Counted from the first letter of the stretch, positions 1-6,035 are shown. The stretch: 10,755 nucleotides of DNA from Fusobacterium sp. (GCF_032477075.1 NZ_JAWDXO010000055.1:1-10755); one strand, 5' to 3'. Notes: generated by a model not told the origin, from the sequence alone. Made by a program: numbers and translations.

Positions 1-23
1 GCTGACTAACAATCAGCTTTTTT
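1..23 (+). terminator. Intrinsic terminator of a gene left of the window
   Basis: GCTGA (1-5) pairs with TCAGC (13-17) around a 7-nt loop, followed by six T (18-23). The left arm may continue outside the window. It reads as the 3' end of a plus-strand gene to the left, convergent with the ribosomal operon. Confidence 0.6.
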
Positions 24-132
24 GTGCTGTCAATTTTAATCTTATTCGATTAATATATCTAATATGAATCCAAAATAATTAATATTTTTTATTTTTTCAG
101 CAAATTTATCAAATTATAATTTCCTAAGAAAT

Positions 133-160
133 AAAAAAAGAGAGTATTAAAAACACTCTC
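133..160 (-). terminator. Terminator of the infC-rpmI-rplT operon
   Basis: On the minus strand GAGAGTG (160-154) pairs with TACTCTC (146-140, one G-U pair) around a 7-nt loop, then runs into seven U (139-133). It lies 28 nt after the rplT stop codon and closes the operon. Confidence 0.85.
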
Positions 161-187
161 CTACACACTTGTAATTCTTCTATATAA

Positions 188-538
188 TTATAGAGCAGCT
201 TTTGCTGTTTCAGCTAATTTAGTAAATTCTGCTGCATTATTTAAAGCAATATCTGCTAAAACTTTTCTATCTAATACAATTCCAGCTCTTTTTAATCCAT
301 TGATTAAAGTTGAATAAGTCAATCCATTGATTCTAGCTGCTGAGTTTATTCTGATAATCCAAAGTGATCTCATTCTTCTTTTGTTAACTTTTCTATCTCT
401 TGTTGAGTAAGCTGCTGCTTTCATTGTAGCTTGTTTAGCTTGTTTTATAACGTCACCAGATGCTCCTCTAAATCCTTTTGCTGCTTGTAATATTTTTTTA
501 TGTTTTCTTCTTCTAACTATTCCAGTCTTAACTCTCAT
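188..538 (-). CDS. rplT: Large ribosomal subunit protein bL20
   Basis: bL20 is an early-assembling 23S rRNA-binding protein of the 50S subunit, and in several bacteria it also represses its own operon through the leader mRNA. The 116-residue product has the normal length and the family features: a very basic N-terminal extension (MRVKTGIVRRRKHKKILQAA), the KGFRGASGD segment, and a C-terminal globular half with LWIIRINSAARINGLTYS. An AGGAGG ribosome binding site at 547-552 lies 8 nt before the ATG. It is the last gene of the operon, 45 nt after rpmI, and is followed by the terminator at 133-160. Identification is by recognition of the sequence. The bL20 target would be the leader upstream of infC, which is an inference here. 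Confidence 0.97.
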   Translation of the reverse strand: MRVKTGIVRRRKHKKILQAAKGFRGASGDVIKQAKQATMKAAAYSTRDRKVNKRRMRSLWIIRINSAARINGLTYSTLINGLKRAGIVLDRKVLADIALNNAAEFTKLAETAKAAL

Positions 539-583
539 TGTTTTTTCCTCCTAAATATAAATCTCAAAAATTTGAATTATTTA

Positions 584-790
584 TTATCTTCCTACTCCAT
601 ATGGTAATAACCCTTGCATATGTTTCTTTAAAGTGTCAGTAACTACTAAATCTTTCTTTAGGCTGTTTTTTCTTTTTCTATCTTTTTTAGTTAAGATATG
701 GCTTTTTCCAGAATGTTTAACAATAAATTTTCCAGTCCCTGTTACTTTAATTCTCTTTTTTGCTCCTCTGTGAGTCTTCATTTTTGGCAT
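584..790 (-). CDS. rpmI: Large ribosomal subunit protein bL35
   Basis: bL35 is a small basic component of the 50S subunit. The 68-residue product starts MPKMKTHRGAKKRIKVTGTG, the hallmark N-terminus of the family, and ends in the typical HMQGLLPYG region, so it looks complete. A strong ribosome binding site (AGGAGGG, 798-804) lies 7 nt before the ATG. It sits 42 nt after infC and 45 nt before rplT with no terminator or promoter visible in either gap, so the three genes should be cotranscribed and possibly translationally coupled, as is usual for the infC-rpmI-rplT arrangement in bacteria. Confidence 0.96.
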   Translation of the reverse strand: MPKMKTHRGAKKRIKVTGTGKFIVKHSGKSHILTKKDRKRKNSLKKDLVVTDTLKKHMQGLLPYGVGR

Positions 791-832
791 AATAATACCC
801 TCCTCTCGAATATATAAATATTAATATAATTA

Positions 833-1342
833 TTAACTCTTTTTAGGTGTTAATATAATGTGTTTTTGCTTTTCGTTATATTTTTTATCTGCATCTGCAA
901 TCTCAGCAAATTTTTCTGCTATTTCATTTAGAGTATCTATTCCAAGTGTAGCATGCATTCTTTCCCTTCCAAATAAAACTAAAGTAACTTTTACTTTATT
1001 TTCTTTAGATAGAAATTTTTCAATTTGACCCATTTTTGTTTCTAAATCATGAGTATCTATTCTAGCAGTAACTTTTACTTCTTTTATTACTACCTGCTTT
1101 TGATTCTTTTTAGCTTCTTTAGCTTTTCTTGTTTGTTCATATCTGTATTTTCCAAAGTCCATTATTTTACATACTGGTGGCTTCGCAGTAGGTGAAATCT
1201 CTACTAGATCTAAATCTTCCTGTCTTGCTAACTCCAAAGCTTCATTAGCTGACATAACTCCTAATTGTTCTCCTGTTGAAGAGATAATTCTAAATTCTCT
1301 TCCTTTAATTTTTTCGTTGATTCTAATTTTTTCAGAAATAAT
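833..1342 (-). CDS. infC: Translation initiation factor IF-3 (ATT start)
   Basis: IF-3 binds the 30S subunit, prevents premature 50S joining and discriminates against non-AUG start codons. The protein shows the canonical order: N-terminal domain with INEKIKGREFRII and SANEALELARQEDLDLVEISP, then PPVCKIMDFGKYRYEQTRKAKE, the basic linker, and the C-terminal domain with KVTLVLFGRERMH. The first ATG (1253-1255) would delete 29 conserved residues, including RINEKI. The frame is open upstream to two consecutive ATT codons (1340-1342 and 1337-1339), directly after a TGA stop and a GGAGGTG site. Starting at the first ATT gives 169 residues. An AUU start is the known basis of IF-3 autoregulation in Escherichia coli and is widespread in infC, so I infer the same here. 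Which of the two ATT codons is used is unresolved. The gene heads the operon. Confidence 0.95.
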   Translation of the reverse strand: MISEKIRINEKIKGREFRIISSTGEQLGVMSANEALELARQEDLDLVEISPTAKPPVCKIMDFGKYRYEQTRKAKEAKKNQKQVVIKEVKVTARIDTHDLETKMGQIEKFLSKENKVKVTLVLFGRERMHATLGIDTLNEIAEKFAEIADADKKYNEKQKHIILTPKKS

Positions 1343-1346
1343 TCAA

Positions 1347-1353
1347 CACCTCC
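1347..1353 (-). promoter_or_regulatory. Ribosome binding site that fixes the infC ATT start
   Basis: On the minus strand GGAGGTG lies 6 nt (counting from GGAGG) before ATT at 1342-1340 and 9 nt before ATT at 1339-1337. There is no ATG or GTG nearby in frame, and an in-frame TGA (1345-1343) blocks any start further upstream. Confidence 0.85.
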
Positions 1354-1368
1354 ATCTAGTTATACAAT

Positions 1369-1398
1369 AAAAAAAACAGGACAATACCACGCCCTGTT
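1369..1398 (-). terminator. Leader attenuator terminator before infC
   Basis: In the minus-strand transcript AACAGGGC (1398-1391) pairs with GUCCUGUU (1382-1375), with one G-U pair and an 8-nt loop, followed by six U (1374-1369). It stands between the operon promoter and the infC ribosome binding site, so it can only act as an attenuator of the whole operon. Confidence 0.75.
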
Positions 1399-1538
1399 AT
1401 TACTCCTAAATTTGAAATATAGAGGATCAAAATCTCGTACTCTATTAAATCTTTTTTATACCTAATGTAAGCTTTGAAGCCCAAAAGGTGAGAAACAGGC
1501 GTTTCTTCTTTATCCAACTTTTATTTAGTTCCTTTATA

Positions 1539-1566
1539 ATTATATCAGAAACATAAATAAAGTCAA
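1539..1566 (-). promoter_or_regulatory. Promoter of the infC operon
   Basis: On the minus strand the -35 box TTGACT (1566-1561) and a perfect -10 box TATAAT (1544-1539) are separated by 16 nt. The -35 box begins 8 nt after the stop codon of the upstream B3/4 gene. No terminator separates that gene from infC, so some read-through is possible. Confidence 0.8.
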
Positions 1567-1573
1567 GCTTTTT

Positions 1574-2278
1574 TTATATCCATCCTATTTCACATACAGG
1601 AATATTTTTATCAATTATAGTAGATTTACATTGCCCCCCCAATTCTTGAAGTACAAGTTCTTCTAATTCTTTAACTATTTTTTTAAATTCATCTTTTCTA
1701 TTTTCATCTATTAATTCCATATAAAGAAGTGCATTTTTAGTATTTTCTGTTATTTTTGTTCTGTCTGCCTCTCTCCAAAGCCAACCTCTTACTATTGCTC
1801 CTTTATCATCTCTATATATTAGTTCATCTTCTCTTGGTGGCTTATTTTCCTCTTCTCCCAAAGGAATAAATTCCTCATCTCCTTTGGCAAAACACAATAC
1901 CATATCTCCTTCTATCTTATTCATGTCCTCTCCACCACATGTAATAAGATTTTTTAAACATATTACATTATATATATCTACAAGAGGATTTATTGAACCT
2001 AATATATGACCTTTTCCAATTCTTGAAGCCATTGCATCTATTGAAGCTTTAGCTCCTTTCTTTGTTTTAAATTTTTTCATAGCAAGACTATATTCTTTTA
2101 TATATTCAACTGTCTTATTATCATCAGAACTTAATCTTTCACAAAGTCTCTTACAGACAGTTTCCAGCATATATGTTTTCCCCTTTCCACTATTATCAAC
2201 ATTTTTAAAAGATAATACTCCTATTTCTAGATGGGGAAATAGTTCAAATACTCTATCTTCAATAATAAATCTTTTCAA
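1574..2278 (-). CDS. Solo B3/4 (PheRS-beta-like) domain protein
   Basis: The 234-residue protein carries the B3/4 domain found in the beta subunit of phenylalanyl-tRNA synthetase, but without the rest of that enzyme. Recognisable motifs are SINPLVDIYN (95-104), the GGEDM region (115-119), FIPLGEEE (137-144), ELIYRDD (152-158) and WLWREADRTKITENTK (166-181). In PheRS this domain hydrolyses mischarged tRNA. Free-standing versions are common, but their substrate is not established, so trans-editing is only a suggestion. The start is TTG (2278-2276), chosen because AGGAGGG lies 4 nt upstream. No in-frame ATG fits a ribosome binding site. It sits directly upstream of the infC promoter and could leak into that operon, an apt but possibly accidental neighbour for a translation-related protein. 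Confidence 0.8.
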   Translation of the reverse strand: MKRFIIEDRVFELFPHLEIGVLSFKNVDNSGKGKTYMLETVCKRLCERLSSDDNKTVEYIKEYSLAMKKFKTKKGAKASIDAMASRIGKGHILGSINPLVDIYNVICLKNLITCGGEDMNKIEGDMVLCFAKGDEEFIPLGEEENKPPREDELIYRDDKGAIVRGWLWREADRTKITENTKNALLYMELIDENRKDEFKKIVKELEELVLQELGGQCKSTIIDKNIPVCEIGWI

Positions 2279-2282
2279 TTTT

Positions 2283-2289
2283 CCCTCCT
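2283..2289 (-). promoter_or_regulatory. Ribosome binding site for a TTG start
   Basis: AGGAGGG on the minus strand (2289-2283) with a 4-nt AAAA spacer before TTG (2278-2276). Its strength supports the non-ATG start. Confidence 0.75.
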
Positions 2290-2295
2290 GTTTTC

Positions 2296-2318
2296 TATGA
2301 TAATTAAACTATATCATA
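2296..2318. promoter_or_regulatory. Inverted repeat between divergent genes
   Basis: TATGATA (2296-2302) and TATCATA (2312-2318) are perfect inverted arms with a 9-nt spacer, in the gap between the B3/4 gene and the acetyltransferase. It could be an operator, but in such AT-rich DNA a chance match is quite possible. Confidence 0.25.
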
Positions 2319-2353
2319 AAAAAATTAAAAAAACTATTTTTTAATAAAACTTA

Positions 2354-2382
2354 TAGACTTTAAAATTATTTTGCGTTAAAAT
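2354..2382 (+). promoter_or_regulatory. Promoter of the GNAT gene
   Basis: TAGACT (2354-2359) and TAAAAT (2377-2382) are separated by exactly 17 nt. The predicted transcript starts near 2389 with a short leader holding the AGGAG site at 2397-2401. Confidence 0.45.
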
Positions 2383-2406
2383 AACATAAAAACATTAGGA
2401 GAAAAA

Positions 2407-2859
2407 ATGAAAATAGATATCAAAACTGCTTATGATGATTTAGAAAATATAAAACTTCTTTTTAATGAATACACTGTCATGCTTGGAGTTAATCTTGCTT
2501 TTCAAGGATATGATGATGAAATAAATAATCTCCCAGGAAAATATGCTCTGCCTTATGGAAAACTATATATTGCATATTATGATAATAAAGCTGCTGGCTG
2601 CATAGCTCTGAGAAAATTTGGTAATGATGGCTGTGAAATGAAAAGATTATTTGTTAGACCTGAATATAGATATTTAAAAATAGGAAAAAAATTAGTAGAT
2701 AAAATTATAGAAGATGCTCATGAATTAAAATATAAATATATGGTATTGGATACTCTTTCTAATTTACATGAAGCCATTGCTCTTTATAAAAAATCCGGTT
2801 TTCAAGAGATTAAAGCTTATTATAAAACCCTCTGGATAATGTTCTATATTTTAGATTAG
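2407..2859 (+). CDS. GNAT-family N-acetyltransferase
   Basis: GNAT enzymes transfer an acyl group, usually acetyl from acetyl-CoA, to an amine. The substrate cannot be told from this sequence. The 150-residue protein has the fold's core: a strand and turn GCIALRKF (64-71), motif A from CEMKRLFVRPEYR (76-88) into the helix IGKKLVDKIIEDA (92-104), the strand YMVLDTL (111-117), and motif B HEAIALYKKSGFQEI (121-135). The usual Q/R-x-x-G-x-G pyrophosphate loop reads R-Y-L-K-I-G (88-93), so the first glycine is lysine, an oddity for acetyl-CoA binding. AGGAG at 2397-2401 lies 5 nt before the ATG. It is a single-gene unit with its own promoter and ends at the hairpin at 2876-2910. Confidence 0.88.
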   Translation: MKIDIKTAYDDLENIKLLFNEYTVMLGVNLAFQGYDDEINNLPGKYALPYGKLYIAYYDNKAAGCIALRKFGNDGCEMKRLFVRPEYRYLKIGKKLVDKIIEDAHELKYKYMVLDTLSNLHEAIALYKKSGFQEIKAYYKTLWIMFYILD

Positions 2860-2875
2860 ATCTTTAATAGTACAA

Positions 2876-2910
2876 AAAGAGGATAACCTAAATTATCCTC
2901 TTTATTTTTT
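2876..2910. terminator. Bidirectional terminator between convergent genes
   Basis: AAAGAGGATAA (2876-2886) pairs perfectly with TTATCCTCTTT (2893-2903) around a 6-nt loop. T-rich sequence follows on the plus side and A-rich sequence precedes it, so it can end both the acetyltransferase transcript and the minus-strand iron-sulfur gene, whose stop codon begins at 2912. Confidence 0.85.
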
Positions 2911-3560
2911 TATTCTTCATCATTAAATTTTATCTCTTTATGTGTTCCATCACAGAAAGGTTTATGTTTTGAATGACCACATCTGCATAATGAATAGTGT
3001 TCTTTACTGTCTAATATTTCTTCAGAATTATTGTCATCTATTACCTTGACTCCACCAATAATATTTATAGAGCCATTTTTTTCAATAATTATTTTCTCTA
3101 CATCATGATAAACAGTTTCCCTCTCCCCACCTTCTAATTGATAAGAAAGTGCTCCTGATGGACAATTTCTTATTACTTCTATTAATTTTTCTATGTCTGT
3201 TGCATTTCTCATCTCTATCCAAGGAATTCTATCTGGATTAAATACTTCTGGATATCCCTTTACACACTTAGCTGCATGTTTACACATATATTTATCAAAA
3301 TAAACTACTATTTTATCTCCATTATAGCCTTTTATTCCTCTAGTTTTTTCCTCTTCTCTCTCATTGTTAAACTCAACTCCTCTTGCATGAGTTCCATCAC
3401 AAAAAGGTTTATTTTTAGAATGACCACATCTGCAAAGTGAGACTGTCCTTGGTGTTTCATATTCTTCCCCTTTGTAATCTTCTATTTTAGTATCCACAAC
3501 TGTATAAGGGCTAAATTTTGTAAAAACTATCATACCCTTCTTATCTTTATTCTCTGCCAT
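2910..3560 (-). CDS. Double CDGSH plus ferredoxin-like iron-sulfur protein
   Basis: The 216-residue protein has three putative cluster sites. Two CDGSH (mitoNEET-type) motifs, which bind 2Fe-2S through three Cys and one His, read C43-R-C45 to C54-D-G-T-H58 and C192-R-C194 to C203-D-G-T-H207. Between them lies a divergent mono-cluster domain with YMCKHAAKCVKGYP (C93, C99) and RNCPSGAL (C133), of the type usually annotated as a divergent 4Fe-4S domain. Its exact cluster is uncertain because few cysteines are present. There is no signal peptide or membrane segment, so it is cytosolic. The start is the ATG at 3560-3558, with AGGAGGAG at 3573-3566. An in-frame ATG at 3581 lies upstream of that site and is not used. 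Electron transfer or cluster delivery is the likely role. No terminator is obvious between the membrane-protein gene and this one. Confidence 0.88.
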   Translation of the reverse strand: MAENKDKKGMIVFTKFSPYTVVDTKIEDYKGEEYETPRTVSLCRCGHSKNKPFCDGTHARGVEFNNEREEEKTRGIKGYNGDKIVVYFDKYMCKHAAKCVKGYPEVFNPDRIPWIEMRNATDIEKLIEVIRNCPSGALSYQLEGGERETVYHDVEKIIIEKNGSINIIGGVKVIDDNNSEEILDSKEHYSLCRCGHSKHKPFCDGTHKEIKFNDEE

Positions 3561-3649
3561 AAATACTCCTCCTAAATACATTTTATAAAGTTCTGCTTCA
3601 TAAAATTATTCTGCTGTATTTAAAGATATCCTTTTTCTTAAAAAATATT

Positions 3650-4654
3650 TTATAAATCATAGAGAAAATCTACATCATTCATAATAGCTGATTTTTCAAT
3701 AACTACACAAAGCTCTTCATATTCTGGATACACTAATTTATTTATTCCAGCAACAGTTCTTGCTCCTAAGTGTATTATTCTCTTATTTCCATTAGTATAT
3801 ATAATTATTCTCCTAAAATTTTTTCCAATCAGTCCCTCTTCATATGAAGCTGGAGTGGCAACTATTTTTTTTATTTCTTTCATGTTATAAACTTTATTGT
3901 CAATTTTAATACTGTCTATATCAACATGTATTCTCTCAGGAGTTTCGTTCCCTTTCTTTAAATATTCATAAAATATGGCTATTCCAGGTATTCCAAACAT
4001 TAAAATATTAAATAAAATCATCATTCCAAAAAATGAAATTATTTCGCCACTACCAGAATTTTTTTTAATTAAGTAATAAAGTCCTCCACTTAATGCTATA
4101 GAAGCTCCTATTGCTATTATTATATATCTTTTCAGCAACTTCATATGTTCTTCCAATATATCTTCTTTTGGAATATTAAATATCTCTTTTTTTAAAGATT
4201 CTTTTATTTCTTCTTTATTAATTGTTTTTTTAGTTAAGAGAGCCAATATTTCATCAAATGATTTTTTTGAAAAATTTGATAGTTTTATTTCGCTCTCTAA
4301 ATTCCCATCAAATACAACTAAAAACCTTTCCACCTGAGTTGGTATAAAGTTTACAGAATGAGTGCATATTCTTGATGAAAAAAAATATTTATCAAATTCT
4401 AATTTTCCTTTCTTTGATATCAAATTTCTTATAGTAACTTCCTTTTCTCCTATATCTACAATAATATATCCCGTTGTTATAGAATAAATAGCACAAATTA
4501 CTAATACTACTACCCCTATTAAATATAAATGAGAAAATCTTATATCTATAAATCTTGAAAGTATATATGTTAAAAATAACATTATTCCTGCACATCCAAG
4601 TATAGTCCACATAAAATTATATATCATTATAAAAAAACTACTTCTGTACTTCAT
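3650..4654 (-). CDS. Unrecognised four-helix membrane protein
   Basis: I do not recognise this 334-residue protein. It has two hydrophobic pairs, about residues 9-32 and 42-65, then 177-195 and 205-229. Each pair is followed by a soluble stretch rich in beta-type sequence: roughly 66-170, and 235-334 with KKIVATPASYEEGLIGKNFRRIIIYTNGNKRIIHLGAR. The repeated plan, a hairpin of two helices followed by a domain that reads like a PH-type membrane-associated fold (GYIIVDIGEKEVTIRN; HVDIDSIKIDNKVYNMKEI), suggests an internal duplication. No catalytic motif is visible. The ribosome binding site AAGGGGGA lies just before the ATG, and an extended -10 candidate (TGTTAGAAT, 4690-4682) is upstream. It lies between rubredoxin and the CDGSH gene on the same strand, with no evident functional link. 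Confidence 0.7.
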   Translation of the reverse strand: MKYRSSFFIMIYNFMWTILGCAGIMLFLTYILSRFIDIRFSHLYLIGVVVLVICAIYSITTGYIIVDIGEKEVTIRNLISKKGKLEFDKYFFSSRICTHSVNFIPTQVERFLVVFDGNLESEIKLSNFSKKSFDEILALLTKKTINKEEIKESLKKEIFNIPKEDILEEHMKLLKRYIIIAIGASIALSGGLYYLIKKNSGSGEIISFFGMMILFNILMFGIPGIAIFYEYLKKGNETPERIHVDIDSIKIDNKVYNMKEIKKIVATPASYEEGLIGKNFRRIIIYTNGNKRIIHLGARTVAGINKLVYPEYEELCVVIEKSAIMNDVDFLYDL

Positions 4655-4785
4655 TCTTCCCCCTTATGCTGTTTTTTTATTATTCTAACACAATTTTTTT
4701 CTTTCTTCTATATATCAGAAGTTGCTTTTATTTTTAAATATGTTTATTTAAAGTTGCTATTCATTTCTTTTTACTTCTTAAAAAC

Positions 4786-4811
4786 AAAAAGACAGGATGT
4801 TATATCCTGTC
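4786..4811 (-). terminator. Terminator of the rubredoxin gene
   Basis: GACAGGAT (4811-4804, minus strand) pairs perfectly with ATCCTGTC (4798-4791) around a 5-nt loop, followed by five U (4790-4786) and more U-rich sequence. It lies 21 nt after the rubredoxin stop. Confidence 0.88.
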
Positions 4812-4832
4812 CTCTATCTTTATAATTTTTTA

Positions 4833-4991
4833 TTAGATTGCTTCAAAATCGTCTTTTCCTACACCACATAAAGGGCATACCCAATCATCAGGGATATCTT
4901 CAAATGCTGTTCCTGGAGCTACTCCACTATCTGGATCTCCCTCTGCTGGATCATAAATATATCCACATACTTTACACTCATATTTTTTCAT
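4833..4991 (-). CDS. Rubredoxin
   Basis: Rubredoxin carries one electron on a single iron held by four cysteines. In anaerobes it commonly feeds rubrerythrin, superoxide reductase or flavodiiron proteins. The complete 52-residue protein reads MKKYECKVCGYIYDPAEGDP at its start and has both knuckles, C6-K-V-C9-G-Y and C39-P-L-C42-G-V-G-K-D-D-F, together with the conserved aromatic residues Y11, Y13, F30, W37 and F49. AGGAGG at 5004-4999 lies 7 nt before the ATG. It is a single-gene unit closed by the hairpin at 4786-4811. A perfect TATAAT (5070-5065) upstream could be its -10 box, but I see no convincing -35. No partner gene for oxygen or peroxide reduction is in the window, although the CDGSH iron-sulfur gene is two genes away. 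Confidence 0.97.
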   Translation of the reverse strand: MKKYECKVCGYIYDPAEGDPDSGVAPGTAFEDIPDDWVCPLCGVGKDDFEAI

Positions 4992-5230
4992 ACCATTTCC
5001 TCCTAGTTATTTTTTATTTTAAACAAACAAATTACCTTTATTATGATAACTTATTTTCATACCTATTATACTTATACTGCTGAAACTATATACTTTCCTT
5101 TTTTATTTTTTACTTTTTATAGTTAAATATTTTCCAACTTAAGATTTCTGCTTGTATTTTGCTTTTTAATCTAGTTTTACTTCAATAAGAAAGTTTTAAT
5201 CATTTAGATTACAATTTTATTATTTAATAA

Positions 5231-5479
5231 TCAAAGATAACATTTTACTCTAAGGCAAGAATTTCTAATTTTTCTGGTGGTTCTTCTTTAGAAGAAATAA
5301 GAAAAAAAGCAATATGTTCTATTTTTGAGATATTGCCGTCAGTATATACTCGCTGTTCATTTATTGAGTGTGAATATTATAAAAAAACAATGAAGGATTT
5401 ATTGGAAAAAGAAAAATTACTCAAGAAAGCTTCAAGTTATTTTGAAGAAAAAATAAAAAATTATGACCTATATAGATAA
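5231..5479 (+). pseudogene. Start-less open frame, probable gene remnant
   Basis: From a TAA at 5228-5230 the frame is open for 82 codons to TAA at 5477-5479. It has no ATG or GTG with a ribosome binding site near its beginning. The only in-frame ATG, at 5390, has no such site and would leave 29 residues. The reading looks protein-like: SNFSGGSSLEEIRKKA, then ILPSVYTRCSFIECEYYKK and a charged helical tail LLEKEKLLKKASSYFEEK. I do not recognise the family. It is followed 12 nt later by a strong terminator, as a real gene end would be. This suggests the 3' part of a gene whose beginning has been lost. Confidence 0.45.
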
Positions 5480-5490
5480 AAAATTGTCTT

Positions 5491-5522
5491 AAAAGAGAGT
5501 TTGTCATAGAACTCTCTTTTTT
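5491..5522 (+). terminator. Terminator after the start-less remnant
   Basis: AAAAGAGAGTT (5491-5501) pairs perfectly with AACTCTCTTTT (5510-5520) around an 8-nt loop, with T-rich sequence after it. The stem is nearly symmetric, so it may work in both directions. Confidence 0.85.
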
Positions 5523-5528
5523 ATTTTC

Positions 5529-5558
5529 TTGACTATGAACAAGCATATAAGCTAAAAT
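5529..5558 (+). promoter_or_regulatory. Promoter candidate for the broken mob-like gene
   Basis: TTGACT (5529-5534) and TAAAAT (5553-5558) with an 18-nt spacer. It lies 31 nt before the start at 5590, which has an AGAGGT site at 5579-5584. Confidence 0.5.
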
Positions 5559-5589
5559 TATAGGTGATATTATTTACTAGAGGTAATTT

Positions 5590-6035
5590 ATGGGAAGAAA
5601 ATCATTGGAAGAGTTAAAAAAGGATATTGAAAAAATGGATATCCAAATAAAAGAATTGGTGAAAAAAGAACAAACAAAGAAAAAAATAATCTCAAAATAT
5701 TTAGAATTGGTTCTCTTGCTAGGATACTTGATATTCAAAATGAAGATATTGAAACTCTTCTTGGATATCTGTCTTCCTATTCTGAAATGACTGATGAGGA
5801 AAAATCTCAATGTAAAAACATTGGTAAAAAAATTTTAGAAGATAGAAAAACCCAAAGAGTTTTAGAAAAGTATAGTGAAAATTTATCAGATCACCAAATT
5901 AAAAAGATAAAAGAAAATCCTAATCAATCTCTAATATCCAAATTTATATAAGATGAATTTAATAAAAATCTCATTGAAGAACTTGCTCATACTGAATATA
6001 AAATGCTAAACCAAATTTTAAAAACTATTAAATAA
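5590..6035 (+). pseudogene. Broken small gene resembling TraD/MobC mobilization proteins
   Basis: The first frame begins with a ribosome binding site and reads MGRKSLEELKKDIEKMDIQI then KELVKKEQTKKK. After a run of seven A near 5680 the sensible reading continues in the -1 frame as FRIGSLARILDIQNEDIETL and on to SKFI, then stops at TAA 5949-5951. The same frame goes on as DEFNKNLIEELAHTEYKMLN to TAA at 6033-6035. One extra A in the run would restore the first junction. A coiled basic N-terminus followed by an R/L-I-G-x-L segment is what small mobilization accessory proteins of the TraD/MobC type look like. That family call is an inference of moderate strength. No relaxase gene is nearby, which fits decay. 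A sequencing error or slippage in the A run is an alternative for the first lesion. Confidence 0.55.

Larger units (their letters stand above)
1343..1532 (-). promoter_or_regulatory. Structured 5' leader of the infC operon (L20-leader-type candidate)
   Basis: The predicted transcript starts near 1532 and has about 190 untranslated nt. Visible elements in transcript order are: a hairpin AGAAAC/GUUUCU (1506-1501 with 1496-1491), a stem AUAGAG/CUCUAU (1445-1440 with 1424-1419), and the attenuator terminator. The segment ACGCCUGUU (1502-1494) can also pair with AACAGGGCGU (1398-1389) with a single bulged base, which would dissolve the terminator stem. That gives two mutually exclusive folds. In Bacillus subtilis L20 controls the infC operon through such a leader. 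The same ligand here is an inference. Confidence 0.6.
5005..5589. other. Gene-poor stretch with remnants
   Basis: Between rubredoxin and the broken mobilization-like gene, this AT-rich stretch holds a possible rubredoxin -10 box (5065-5070), an open frame without a start codon (5231-5479), a strong terminator (5491-5522) and a promoter (5529-5558). I see nothing in 5090-5230. The mix of remnants suggests a former insertion site. Confidence 0.5.

Noticed and set aside
3561..3581. Upstream ATG for the CDGSH protein
   Set aside because: The added residues are encoded by the ribosome binding site of the ATG at 3560, so the longer start is implausible.
4392..4610. Minus-strand open frame of 72 codons
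   Set aside because: It lies inside the membrane-protein gene in another frame and has an aromatic, low-complexity composition.
4838..5083. Plus-strand open frame of 81 codons
   Set aside because: It is antisense to rubredoxin, whose cysteine knuckles and ribosome binding site are unmistakable on the minus strand.
5577..5810. Minus-strand open frame of 77 codons
   Set aside because: It is the mirror of the broken mobilization-like gene. It is Phe/Ser-rich with no ribosome binding site.
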